DNA of 64,000 bases from Deltaproteobacteria bacterium (lineage in GTDB: Bacteria; Desulfobacterota; Binatia; UTPRO1): assembly GCA_020848745.1 (NCBI GenBank), contig JADLHM010000059.1:57358-121357 (forward strand), read 5' to 3'. Position 1 is the first letter of the stretch. Every line of letters begins with the position of its first letter. The position numbers were made by a program, and so were the translations under genes. Below the pieces are notes generated by a model. That model was not told the origin of the DNA and did no database searches. It was given only the letters and a program-made list of their open reading frames with translations. Positions 32,959 through 41,047 of the stretch are shown here, piece by piece.

Positions 32959-33346
32959 CGAACTCGGGCGTCCCGTTCCGCAGGACCTCGCGGTAGGCGC
33001 CGCCGATGATCCCGAACACGCGGCGGACCTGGAGCACGTGGCGGGCGCTCTTGCCGAGGTTCGCCTCCATCAGGTGATCGAGCATGAAGCGATAGAGCCG
33101 GTCGAGGTTGCGGGCGATCTCGCCGCCGCGCTTGTGGTCGAGGGTGGCCAGGAGCTCGGCGATGACGGCCTGGGCGCGGCTGAGCGCCTGCGCGAAGCCC
33201 GGGACGTCGCCGCCCTGGAGCCGCTGCTCGGCCTGCGCGAGGAAACGGTCGCCGCCGTCGAACATCATGAGGAGGAGCCGGCCCCGGTCGACGGTCTGGA
33301 ACTGGGCCTGCTGGTACTGGCGGGCGGAGGTCTGCGCCGAGATCAT
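32948..33346 (-). CDS. fliS: FliS, flagellin export chaperone
   Basis: A 132-residue protein with the FliS pattern: QYQQAQFQTVDRGRLLLMMF, ALSRAQAVIAELLATLDHKR, and GGEIARNLDRLYRFMLDHLM. FliS caps the flagellin C-terminus before export. The ATG at 33346 overlaps the fliD stop (ATGA). Confidence 0.92.
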   Translation of the reverse strand: MISAQTSARQYQQAQFQTVDRGRLLLMMFDGGDRFLAQAEQRLQGGDVPGFAQALSRAQAVIAELLATLDHKRGGEIARNLDRLYRFMLDHLMEANLGKSARHVLQVRRVFGIIGGAYREVLRNGTPEFDVA

Positions 33347-34722
33347 GACTGGCTCCCGAGGGCGCCCGCGAGGAAGCTGCCCTGCGATTTGAGGCTCTGC
33401 ACCAGGAGTTCGAGGCTGGTGAACTGAGCACGGAGGTTTTCCTCGAAGGCGTCGAGGTTGCGTTGGCCGGCGGCGATCCGCTCCTCCAGGGAGCGGATCT
33501 CGTCGGCGACGGCGGTGTTGTGGACGTCGATCAGGCCGCCGGACTGGCTGACCGCGGTCAGATACTCGGAGAGACGGTCCGCGACGCCGCTGCCGCCGTT
33601 CGCGCCCGCGAAGAGCTTGGCGACGTCCGACCCGCGCGACTGGAGCTGCGTCCGGAACGCCGCCTGGTCGAACGTGAGGGTGCCGTCGCGCGCGGTGGTG
33701 ACGCCGACCTGCGCGAGGACCGTGTAGGCGTCGGCCCCGTCGTCACCCGTGGTGGTCGGGCCCGAGACGATGTCGCGGAGCGACTGCAGGATGCCACGCA
33801 CCGTCGAGTCGAGAGCGAGCGGTCCGATACTGACCGTACGGTCGTCGCTGCTGGTGTCCTGCTCGATCGTGCTCTCGCCGGCCACGAACGTCACGATGTC
33901 GTTGAAGGCCTTCACGGCGGCGTCCACCTGGACGGCGATCGCGTCGTCGTCGCCGCTCACGCTGATCGACACCGGTCCGCCGGTGGCCCGGAGGTCGATC
34001 GCGACGCCGGGAATCACGTCGTCGAAGCTGTTGCCGGAGCGCGTCAGCGGGTCGGCGAAGCCGCTCACCGTGAATTGCGCGTCGCGCGCGCTCTGCGTGA
34101 CGGCGACGCCGAGCGTCGTGTCGTCCGTCACGATGCTCACGGCCGACTCGGTGCCGGTCGCGTCGCTGCCGAGGCGCAGCCGATAGTCCGGGCTCGCCGT
34201 CGTCCCGACGTTGACGACCGAGGCGCTCGCGCCGGCATCGAGGGCGTCGATCGCGGCGGCGAGGTCGGAGAGCGTCGTCGTGGCGTCGACCGCGATCGTC
34301 TGCACGGTGCCGGTCGGCCCCACGCGGAAGGCGAAGGTGCCGCTGCCGGTCGCGACGGTGGAGGTCGCGGCGGCCTTGCCGTTGGCCGACGTCGCGACCG
34401 CCGGGCGCGCCAGCTGGTCGACCGTGATCTCGGTCGCGCCGTTGTGCGCCCCGGAGCCGGCCGTCGCGGTGAGGACGGTCTCGTTGCTCGACGCGGCCTT
34501 ACGGATGAGCACGTCGTCCGGATTCTTCAGCTTGTTCACGGCGGTCAGGAACGCCGCGACCTTCGTGTTGAACGTCTGCAGCGCGATGCGACGCGTGTTG
34601 GCGTCCGTCCGCTGCGTCTGCAGCGTGCCGACGCCGCGCTGGCGCTCGAGCGCCACGAGCTGCGTCACGATGCTGTCCGTGTCGAGGCCGGTCGCGAGGC
34701 CGCCGATCGTGATCGTGGCCAT
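33343..34722 (-). CDS. fliD: FliD, filament cap protein (HAP2)
   Basis: A 459-residue cap protein with the N-terminal FliD_N block (ITIGGLATGLDTDSIVTQLV, LQTFNTKVAAFLTAVNKL), a beta-rich variable middle (TEITVDQLARPAVATSANGK, DDVIPGVAIDLRATGGPVSI) and the C-terminal helical part (GVADRLSEYLTAVSQSGGLI, QFTSLELLVQSLKSQGSFLA). It starts 3 bp after flaG. Confidence 0.94.
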   Translation of the reverse strand: MATITIGGLATGLDTDSIVTQLVALERQRGVGTLQTQRTDANTRRIALQTFNTKVAAFLTAVNKLKNPDDVLIRKAASSNETVLTATAGSGAHNGATEITVDQLARPAVATSANGKAAATSTVATGSGTFAFRVGPTGTVQTIAVDATTTLSDLAAAIDALDAGASASVVNVGTTASPDYRLRLGSDATGTESAVSIVTDDTTLGVAVTQSARDAQFTVSGFADPLTRSGNSFDDVIPGVAIDLRATGGPVSISVSGDDDAIAVQVDAAVKAFNDIVTFVAGESTIEQDTSSDDRTVSIGPLALDSTVRGILQSLRDIVSGPTTTGDDGADAYTVLAQVGVTTARDGTLTFDQAAFRTQLQSRGSDVAKLFAGANGGSGVADRLSEYLTAVSQSGGLIDVHNTAVADEIRSLEERIAAGQRNLDAFEENLRAQFTSLELLVQSLKSQGSFLAGALGSQS

Positions 34723-34725
34723 CGC

Positions 34726-35052
34726 TCAGACCTCCTCGTCCACCAGCGCGCCGGGCGTCTTGCGCAATTGCTTCAACGCATCGATCACCGCCTCGGGCGG
34801 GATCTCGCGCAGCAGCTCTCCTGTTTCCGGATCGATCACCTTCACCACCACCCGATTCAGCTCCTTCTCGAACCGAAACGACAGCGAGAACGGCTTGAAG
34901 TTCGACGGCGCCGGCGGCGTGGACTCGGCCGGCGGCGGTTGTGCTTCGTCCTCCGCGCGCTTCTTGGTTTCCGCGGGCTTCGGGGGCTTCGGTGCGGCCT
35001 TCGCCTGCGCCGCGTCCACGGCCCGAGCTCCTTCGATTCGCGTGACCGACAT
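34726..35052 (-). CDS. flaG: FlaG-family protein
   Basis: A 108-residue protein: a Pro/Lys-rich N-terminus followed by the FlaG domain (LSFRFEKELNRVVVKVIDPE, TGELLREIPPEAVIDALKQL). FlaG proteins influence filament length. I chose the ATG at 35052 with GGGAG 9 bases upstream; a GTG at 35067 is an alternative. It lies between fliC and fliD. Confidence 0.85.
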   Translation of the reverse strand: MSVTRIEGARAVDAAQAKAAPKPPKPAETKKRAEDEAQPPPAESTPPAPSNFKPFSLSFRFEKELNRVVVKVIDPETGELLREIPPEAVIDALKQLRKTPGALVDEEV

Positions 35053-35070
35053 CCTCGTTTCTCCCACGAT

Positions 35071-35098
35071 GGCCGCCGGTGCTTGCGCACCGGCGGCC
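35071..35098 (-). terminator. Stem-loop downstream of flagellin gene
   Basis: GGCCGCCGGTGC-TTGC-GCACCGGCGGCC is a perfect 12-bp stem with a 4-base loop, 25 bp beyond the fliC stop. With no T-run it may act as an mRNA 3-prime stabiliser or partial terminator, letting some transcription reach flaG-fliD. Confidence 0.6.
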
Positions 35099-35123
35099 CT
35101 GCGCGGACCTACGTACTACCGAC

Positions 35124-35945
35124 CTATCGGAGCAGCGACAGCGCGAGCGACGGCTGCTGATTCGCCTGCGCCAGCACCGAGACACCCGCCTGCTGGAGGA
35201 TCGTGGTGCGGGTCAGATTGGCCGTTTCCTCCGCGACGTCGGCGTCGCGGATGCGCGACTCCGCGGCCGCGAAGTTCTCACGCGCGACGCGCAGGTTCGC
35301 GATCGCCGTGTTGAGCCGGCTCTCGACGGAGCCGAGCGAGCCGCGCCGGCTGGCGACCGTCGCGATCGCGGAGCCGATCGCGCCGAGCGCGGACTGCGCC
35401 GCCCCCGCGGTCGAGATGGACACGCTCGAGAGGCCGATGCCGCTCGACGAGCCGTCGACCGTGTTGAAGGAGATGCGGCTGTCGCTGGAGCCGTCCAAGC
35501 CGACCTGGAGGGACACCGTGGTGCCGGAGGAGAGCAGCGTCACGCCGTTGAACGTGGTCGTGTTCGAGATGCGGTCGATTTCCGACACGAGCGCCGTGAA
35601 CTCCTCCTGCAGCGCGCTGCGCTGGGAGTCGCTGACGGTGCCCGTCGCGGACTGCGAGGAGAGCTCGGAGAGCCGGGCCAGGATCTCGCCGGTCTTGCCG
35701 AGCGCCTTCTCACCGATGCTGATGGCGCTGATGCCGTCGTTCGCGTTGCGGACGGCCTGCGAGACGATGCGGACGTCGGCGCGCAGCCGGTCGGCGATGG
35801 CGAGACCGGCGGCGTCGTCGGCCGCGCTGTTGATGCGCAGACCGGACGCGAGACGCTCGAGGGACTTGCTGAGACTGTGGCTCGAGGACTCGAGGTGTCG
35901 CTGAGCGGTCAGCGACGGGACGTTGGTGCTGATATTGAGAGCCAT
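35124..35945 (-). CDS. fliC: Flagellin
   Basis: A 273-residue filament protein. It has the D0/D1 N-terminus (LNISTNVPSLTAQRHLESSS, RLASGLRINSAADDAAGLAI) and the C-terminus (NFAAAESRIRDADVAEETAN, ILQQAGVSVLAQANQQPSLA, LSLLR end) with almost no D2/D3 region, so it is a compact flagellin. The central Ser/Thr-rich stretches (SGTTVSLQVGLDGSSDS, DGSSSGIGLSSVSISTAG) offer many sites for O-glycosylation. It has its own sigma-28-like promoter. Confidence 0.96.
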   Translation of the reverse strand: MALNISTNVPSLTAQRHLESSSHSLSKSLERLASGLRINSAADDAAGLAIADRLRADVRIVSQAVRNANDGISAISIGEKALGKTGEILARLSELSSQSATGTVSDSQRSALQEEFTALVSEIDRISNTTTFNGVTLLSSGTTVSLQVGLDGSSDSRISFNTVDGSSSGIGLSSVSISTAGAAQSALGAIGSAIATVASRRGSLGSVESRLNTAIANLRVARENFAAAESRIRDADVAEETANLTRTTILQQAGVSVLAQANQQPSLALSLLR

Positions 35946-36067
35946 GGAACTCCTCCGTGGTTTGGTGGTCCCCGACGTCCGTGTCTGAGGCCTACGTTAG
36001 CGCTTCGGGAGCGACCACCGGGGGGACCCTCCCGCCCGGTTCACCGGCTCGTTCCCACTCGCGAACG

Positions 36068-36095
36068 TTATCGTCGGCACCCACGGGAAACTTGA
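36068..36095 (-). promoter_or_regulatory. Sigma-28 (FliA)-like promoter of flagellin gene
   Basis: Minus strand TCAAGTTT (36095-36088), 12 bases, GACGATAA (36075-36068), against the consensus TAAAGTTT-N11-GCCGATAA (7 of 8 in each box, spacing one longer). The leader to the fliC ATG is about 115 bases. The rest of the 343-bp gap 35946-36288 holds no gene. Confidence 0.65.
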
Positions 36096-36288
36096 GCGCC
36101 CGCGACGCTTTGCGCCCGCCCTGCGGACCCGCTTGGCGACCCGCCGCCGCAGCTCGCACGGCGCCTGACGGAGGGATCGGACACGCGCCGCGTGTCGTCG
36201 CGACGTTGCGGCGCGGGTCAGGAATCCGACACCCGTCGTCCGGCCGACCGGCGTTTCCGGCGCTTGCCGACGCGGGCGGCCTCCCGGC

Positions 36289-36960
36289 ATGCTCGTCCTC
36301 GTGCGGTACCTGGTGGTGGGCGCGGGAGGGCACGCGCAGGAAGTGGCGTGGGCGCTCGTCGAGCACGAGCGCGGCCGTGGCGAGAGCCCGGAGCTTCTGT
36401 TCTTCGACGACGCCCTCCCGACGGGCCCCCTGCCCTCGGGCCTCGGCGCGGTCGCCGGCCCCCTCGAAGCGATCGCCGACCACGCCGATCGGCGCCGGAG
36501 CCTCCTCGTGCTCGGCGTCGGGCTCCCGAGCCTGAAGATGCGGCTCGGCGCGCGCGTCGCGTCGCTCGGCCTCGCCTGGGCGACGGTCGTCCATCCGCGC
36601 GCCGCCATCGGCCCGAACGTCGAGATCGGCCCGGGAAGCTACATCGCCGCGGGAGCGATCGTGACGGTGAACGTCCGGCTCGGCGCGTTCGTGACCGTGA
36701 ACATGCACGCCCAAGTCGCGCACGACGGCATCGTCGGCGCGCATGCCACCCTCCATCCGAACGCGCACGTCGCGGGTAACGTCCGGATCGGCGCGGGCGC
36801 CGAGCTCGGCACGGGCGCGATCGTGCTGCCTGGGCTCACGGTCGGCGCCGGGGCCGTGCTCGGCGCGGGCGGGGTCGCGCTCGACGCGCTCGAGGACGGA
36901 GTCACCTACGTCGGCGTGCCGGCGCGGCCGGTGCGCCGGGCTGCGCGTCGGTCCGCCTGA
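36289..36960 (+). CDS. NeuD/PglD-like sugar O- or N-acetyltransferase
   Basis: A 223-residue protein. The N-terminal Rossmann part has VVGAGGHAQEVAWAL. The C-terminal two thirds form a left-handed beta-helix of hexapeptides (HPRAAIGPNVEIGPGSYIAA, NVRIGAGAELGTGAIVLPGL) with the His-containing NMHAQVAHDGIVG segment and the closing GVTYVGVPARPVR. Such enzymes acetylate activated sugars for surface or flagellar glycans. It is next to fliC and transcribed away from it, so a part in the flagellar glycan pathway is likely but inferred. No sigma-54 site was found upstream. Confidence 0.8.
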   Translation: MLVLVRYLVVGAGGHAQEVAWALVEHERGRGESPELLFFDDALPTGPLPSGLGAVAGPLEAIADHADRRRSLLVLGVGLPSLKMRLGARVASLGLAWATVVHPRAAIGPNVEIGPGSYIAAGAIVTVNVRLGAFVTVNMHAQVAHDGIVGAHATLHPNAHVAGNVRIGAGAELGTGAIVLPGLTVGAGAVLGAGGVALDALEDGVTYVGVPARPVRRAARRSA

Positions 36961-37157
36961 GCGGAGCCGCCACGCCGACGACTCGGGGCGCGCGGCTCCT
37001 CGCGGTGCAGCCGCCGAGCGCCGAGCGCTCGCGCCAGCGGCCGCCATGGCGCGCTCCAGCGCCGATCGCAAGTCCGTGCAATCACAGCAAAGCCCCGTAG
37101 GATCCCGTCAGAAAATGGGTTGCGTGCGATCTGGCATGCCCTCTATCCTGTCAACTC

Positions 37158-40100
37158 ATGCGGTGCTCGGCTCGGCTGCGGACGGTCCTGTGGATCGCGT
37201 CCCTCGTGTGGTCTCTCCAGGCTCGAGCCGCCGACGCCGCCGTCTGCAACCTGACCCCCGAGAACAACCCGATCCTCTTCGCCGCCTGCGGTCCGACGAC
37301 CCCGGTCTGCACCATCCCCGGTGGGAGCGCACCCGCCGGCTGCGTCCTCGACTTCGGCAACCGCAAGGTCATCTTCACGGGCACCTTCGACGTGTCCCAT
37401 CCGTCGCAGAAAGCGTCGACCCTGGTGGTCACCGCGGGGCAGATCGAGGTCCGCGGCGCCCTCAAGGCGCGCGCCGACAACAACAAGGGCGGCGGCACGA
37501 TCGAGCTCACCGCCCTCGACAGCATCGTCGTGAGCGGCACCATCGACGTCTCCGGCAACAGCGGCGGGCTCGCCCGCTTGCGCGCCGGCGGCGCGATCGA
37601 GCTCGCGACCGGCGGGATCCTGCGCTCGAAGGGCATCGAGAGCGGCACCTCGAACGGCGCGAGCGGCGGCAGCGTCTCGATCGTCGCCGGCACGACCGTC
37701 TCCCACCGCGGGACCATCGACGTCAGCGGCGGCGTCCAGGGCGGCGGCGGCAGCCTCACGACCCAGGCCGGCACCGACACCCTCTTCACCCAGACCGTCG
37801 ACGCGACCGGCGGCGTCAGCGACGGCGGCGACATCGACGTGCTCTCCGGCGACGACGTGCGCATCGAGAAGACCCTCGACGTCAGCAGCGTGAACGGCGG
37901 CGGCGGCGGCGACGTCACGGTGCGGGCGGGCGTGGACCGCCTCGGCGGCGTCAAGGTCGGCGGCACGCTCACCGTGATCGGCGACATCAAGTCGAACGGC
38001 AGCAGCGACGTCGACGGCGGTTGGGACGGGGGCGGCATCACGCTGCAGGCGTTCGGCCCGGCGATCATCTCGGGCGCGCTGCGCGCGGTCGGCGCGTCGC
38101 CCGGCGGCGGCGGCGGCGGGATCGTGGTCGACAGCAGCGACAACGTGCTGTCGCGCGTGACCGCGCTCGACGGCGACCTCACCCTCACCGGCACGATCGA
38201 CGTCCACGGCGCGCAGAGCATCGTGAACGACGACAGCGGCTCCGGCGGCGACATCGACGTCTTCGTCGGCCGCGACGGCGCGATCACCGGCAGCATGGAC
38301 CTCTCCGGAAGCGACGGCGGCGGCACGCTCAACGTCTACGGCGGGCGCACGGTGTCGTTCGGCGCGCTCGTGAGCGCGAAGGGCACCGCGGGCTTCGCGA
38401 GCGGCGGCTCGATCGCCATCCGTTCCGGTCTCGGCGCGCTCGGGACGCTCTCGGTGACGCGCACCCTCGACGTGACCGCCGACACCAACGCGATCGGCGG
38501 CGACGTCACGCTCGCGAGCTGCGGGCTCACCCTGGCGCCCGGCCTCACCGTGAACGCCTCCGCCTCGCTCGCGACCGCGAATCCGAGGATCACGCTTGTG
38601 TCGTCGGGCGCCATGGCGATCGGCGCGGGCGGCCTCTACCGCGCCGACCCGCCGGGACGGATCACCCTGATCCACAAGCCCGGCGTCGCGCCGGAGATCG
38701 GCGCCAACGTCACGTTCAATCCGGCGTACACCGAGGTCACGAACAACGAGGCGCCCTTCCCCGCCTGCGCCGTCTGCGGCGACGGCGTTCGACAGACGGG
38801 CGAGGTCTGCGACAACGGCGCGGCCGCCGACGGCGCGTGCTGCAACGCCGACTGCAGCGCCTTCGCGTGCCTCACGGTGACGCCGACCCCGACGCTGACG
38901 CCGACCTCGACCATCCCCACCAAGACCGCGACGCCGACGCGCACGCGCACGCCGACCCCGACCCGCACGCCGACGGCGACGCCGACGATCGTCCCGACCC
39001 CCGCTCCCACCAGTACCGCGCTCCCGCTGATCGAGCCCCGCGCCGTCCTCGAATGCGAGCGGACGCTCGGCAAGTCGAACGCGGCGGTCGTGCTCGACGG
39101 CCTCAAGACCTTCGAGGCCTGCGCGCTCGACGCCTTCAAGTGCCTGCACACGAAGATCGCGGGCGCGCCCCGCAGCGCGTGTCTCGCCGGAGCCGGCAAG
39201 CGCTGCAACGCGAAGCTCGCCAAGCTCGCCGCCAAGCACGTCCGGTTCCGCTCGCAGTTCCTCACGACCTGCGGCGGCGACCCGCCGAGCGTGCCGATCG
39301 AGATCATGCGCAGCACCGACGTCCTCGGCTTCGCACTCCTCCAGCCGCAGTGCTTCGGCCTCGAGCTGACCTCGCCGGAGGCCATCCTCGGCTGCCTGCA
39401 GATCGTGAGCCCGTGCGAGGCGCAGCACGCCCTCGGTATCGGCGCGCCGCGCATCGGCGATCTCCTCGGGCTCCTCGGCGTCGACGTCGGCGGCGAAGCC
39501 GTCTGCCTGCCGGCGCCCCTCGGCTCGAACGACGGCCTCGCGGGGCTGCCGGTGGCGTCGCAGGCCCTGCGCTGTCAGCGCGCGGTCGTGACCGGCGGAC
39601 GAAAGCTCCTGTCGCGGCAGCTCTCGATCGCACGCACCTGCGTCGACTCGCTGCTGAAGTGTCGCCTCGGCGGCAAGCCGCGCGAGGCCTGCCAGAAGAT
39701 CGGCGACGCCTGCGCGCGCAAGCTCGCCACCCTCGACGGCCCGTCGACCGGGGCGCGTGCCAAGATGCTGGCGGCGATCCACGGCGCCTGCGGCGCCCTT
39801 CCGCCCGACGTGCTCCGCGCGCCGGGCGGCATCGGCTACGCCGCGATCGACGAGCGCTGCGCCGACCTCGGCTCCGCGCCCGCCGACGACCCGGCGGCGA
39901 TGGCCGCGTGCGTGGCGCGCGCGTACGGCTGCGCCGGCTCGGCGATCGTCCGTCAGAGCCTGCCGCTGGTCGACCGCGAGCTGGCCCGCGTCGGCGTGGC
40001 GCTCGGCGACGACGCGTTCTGCGCCCTCCCGACGCCGACCCCGACCGCGACCGCCACCCCGACGCTGACCGCGACGCCCACCGTCACGCCGACCCCGGCG

Positions 40101-40973
40101 CCGACGGCGACGCCGCTCGCGACCGCGACCGAAACGACCGACCCGGGCGCCACGCCGACCCCGACGCCCACCGCGACCAGCGGGACGCCGGTGCCGAGCG
40201 AGACGCCGACCGGCCCCGGCACGCCGACCGGCGTGCCGACCCCCGCCTGTCCGAACGCCGTCGTCGACCTCGGCGAACAGTGCGACCTCGGCGACGACGT
40301 CCCGGGCGACGGCTGCGGCCCCGACTGCCGCTTCGAGACCCTCATCCCGGGCGGCGGCACGCAGGTGACCGACTGCATCGCCGAGTGGGCCGTCATCAAT
40401 CCCTTCAACACGCCCTTCCTCGGTACCGACGGGCTGCCGAGCTTCAAGCAACGCTGCGTCGACGGCGACCCGAGCTGCGACTTCGACCTGGCGTTCGACG
40501 ACGCCTGCCATTTCCGTGTCGCGTTCTGCATGCAGAACGTCGACCCGCACCTCCAGGCGTGTACCGCGCCGCCCGGGATCACGAAGTACGTGCTGGTGAG
40601 TCCGCGCCCCGACTCGGCCGAGCAGATCGACAAGGACAACGCGAACGCCCTGCTCGGCGCCTTCGGGCGCTTGAGCGCGGTGCCGCCGTCGGGAACGAGC
40701 GGCAGCACGTTCGTGTTCGACCCGCCGCTCGTACTCGAAGCGCCCGACAACTGCACCGAGCCGGTCGACATCGTCGTCGGACGCCGGGGCCTCGCCGAGC
40801 GCAGCGAGAAGTTCCGCACCAACACGACCTCGGCGCCGCCGATCGGCGGAACGAAGGGCCTCGAGGACAGCGACACGCTCCTGCTGACCTGCCTCGACGC
40901 GCCCCTGCCGACCGCGACCCCGACGCCGACCGCGGCGCCGACCCCGACCCCGACCTCGACGCCGACGCCGTAA
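37158..40973 (+). CDS. Giant secreted Cys-rich protein A with Thr-Pro linkers
   Basis: A 1271-residue secreted protein. After a signal peptide (LWIASLVWSLQARAADA) comes a Gly/Asp/Thr-rich repetitive region (about 35-530) with recurring GTIDVSG-type turns that suggest a beta-helix. Next is a Cys knot-like motif (CGDGVRQTGEVCDNG, CCNADC; about 538-575) of the DUF4215/Myxo-Cys type, then a Thr-Pro linker and a tandem pair of ten-Cys repeats (about 631-955, each C-x21-C-x6-C). A second Thr-Pro linker and an eight-Cys domain (about 1062-1255, TDCIAEW, CVDGDPSCDFD, EDSDTLLLTC) follow, then a final Thr-Pro tail. Surface location is inferred. It has a paralogue directly downstream. Confidence 0.85.
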   Translation: MRCSARLRTVLWIASLVWSLQARAADAAVCNLTPENNPILFAACGPTTPVCTIPGGSAPAGCVLDFGNRKVIFTGTFDVSHPSQKASTLVVTAGQIEVRGALKARADNNKGGGTIELTALDSIVVSGTIDVSGNSGGLARLRAGGAIELATGGILRSKGIESGTSNGASGGSVSIVAGTTVSHRGTIDVSGGVQGGGGSLTTQAGTDTLFTQTVDATGGVSDGGDIDVLSGDDVRIEKTLDVSSVNGGGGGDVTVRAGVDRLGGVKVGGTLTVIGDIKSNGSSDVDGGWDGGGITLQAFGPAIISGALRAVGASPGGGGGGIVVDSSDNVLSRVTALDGDLTLTGTIDVHGAQSIVNDDSGSGGDIDVFVGRDGAITGSMDLSGSDGGGTLNVYGGRTVSFGALVSAKGTAGFASGGSIAIRSGLGALGTLSVTRTLDVTADTNAIGGDVTLASCGLTLAPGLTVNASASLATANPRITLVSSGAMAIGAGGLYRADPPGRITLIHKPGVAPEIGANVTFNPAYTEVTNNEAPFPACAVCGDGVRQTGEVCDNGAAADGACCNADCSAFACLTVTPTPTLTPTSTIPTKTATPTRTRTPTPTRTPTATPTIVPTPAPTSTALPLIEPRAVLECERTLGKSNAAVVLDGLKTFEACALDAFKCLHTKIAGAPRSACLAGAGKRCNAKLAKLAAKHVRFRSQFLTTCGGDPPSVPIEIMRSTDVLGFALLQPQCFGLELTSPEAILGCLQIVSPCEAQHALGIGAPRIGDLLGLLGVDVGGEAVCLPAPLGSNDGLAGLPVASQALRCQRAVVTGGRKLLSRQLSIARTCVDSLLKCRLGGKPREACQKIGDACARKLATLDGPSTGARAKMLAAIHGACGALPPDVLRAPGGIGYAAIDERCADLGSAPADDPAAMAACVARAYGCAGSAIVRQSLPLVDRELARVGVALGDDAFCALPTPTPTATATPTLTATPTVTPTPAPTATPLATATETTDPGATPTPTPTATSGTPVPSETPTGPGTPTGVPTPACPNAVVDLGEQCDLGDDVPGDGCGPDCRFETLIPGGGTQVTDCIAEWAVINPFNTPFLGTDGLPSFKQRCVDGDPSCDFDLAFDDACHFRVAFCMQNVDPHLQACTAPPGITKYVLVSPRPDSAEQIDKDNANALLGAFGRLSAVPPSGTSGSTFVFDPPLVLEAPDNCTEPVDIVVGRRGLAERSEKFRTNTTSAPPIGGTKGLEDSDTLLLTCLDAPLPTATPTPTAAPTPTPTSTPTP
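38876..39020 (+). repeat. Thr-Pro codon repeat tract (protein A, first linker)
   Basis: Simple ACG-CCG-ACC-like codon repeats encode a Thr/Pro linker of about 45 residues. Similar tracts occur at 40029-40245 and 40909-40970 in protein A, and at 42730-42850 and 43840-43925 in protein B. They are extended linkers, not CRISPR-like. Confidence 0.7.
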
Positions 40974-41047
40974 CAGCGCCTCCCGGCGCGTGCGCGGGCA
41001 CCTCGCATGCGACTTGTGGTTTGCGGCGTGACGCGCCCTCACCGTAT

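Noticed and set aside
36217..36230. GTCAGGAATCCGAC upstream of the NeuD-like gene, similar to the activator dyad
   Set aside because: No GG-N10-GC sigma-54 element lies between it and the ATG at 36289, and the right half of the dyad is poor.
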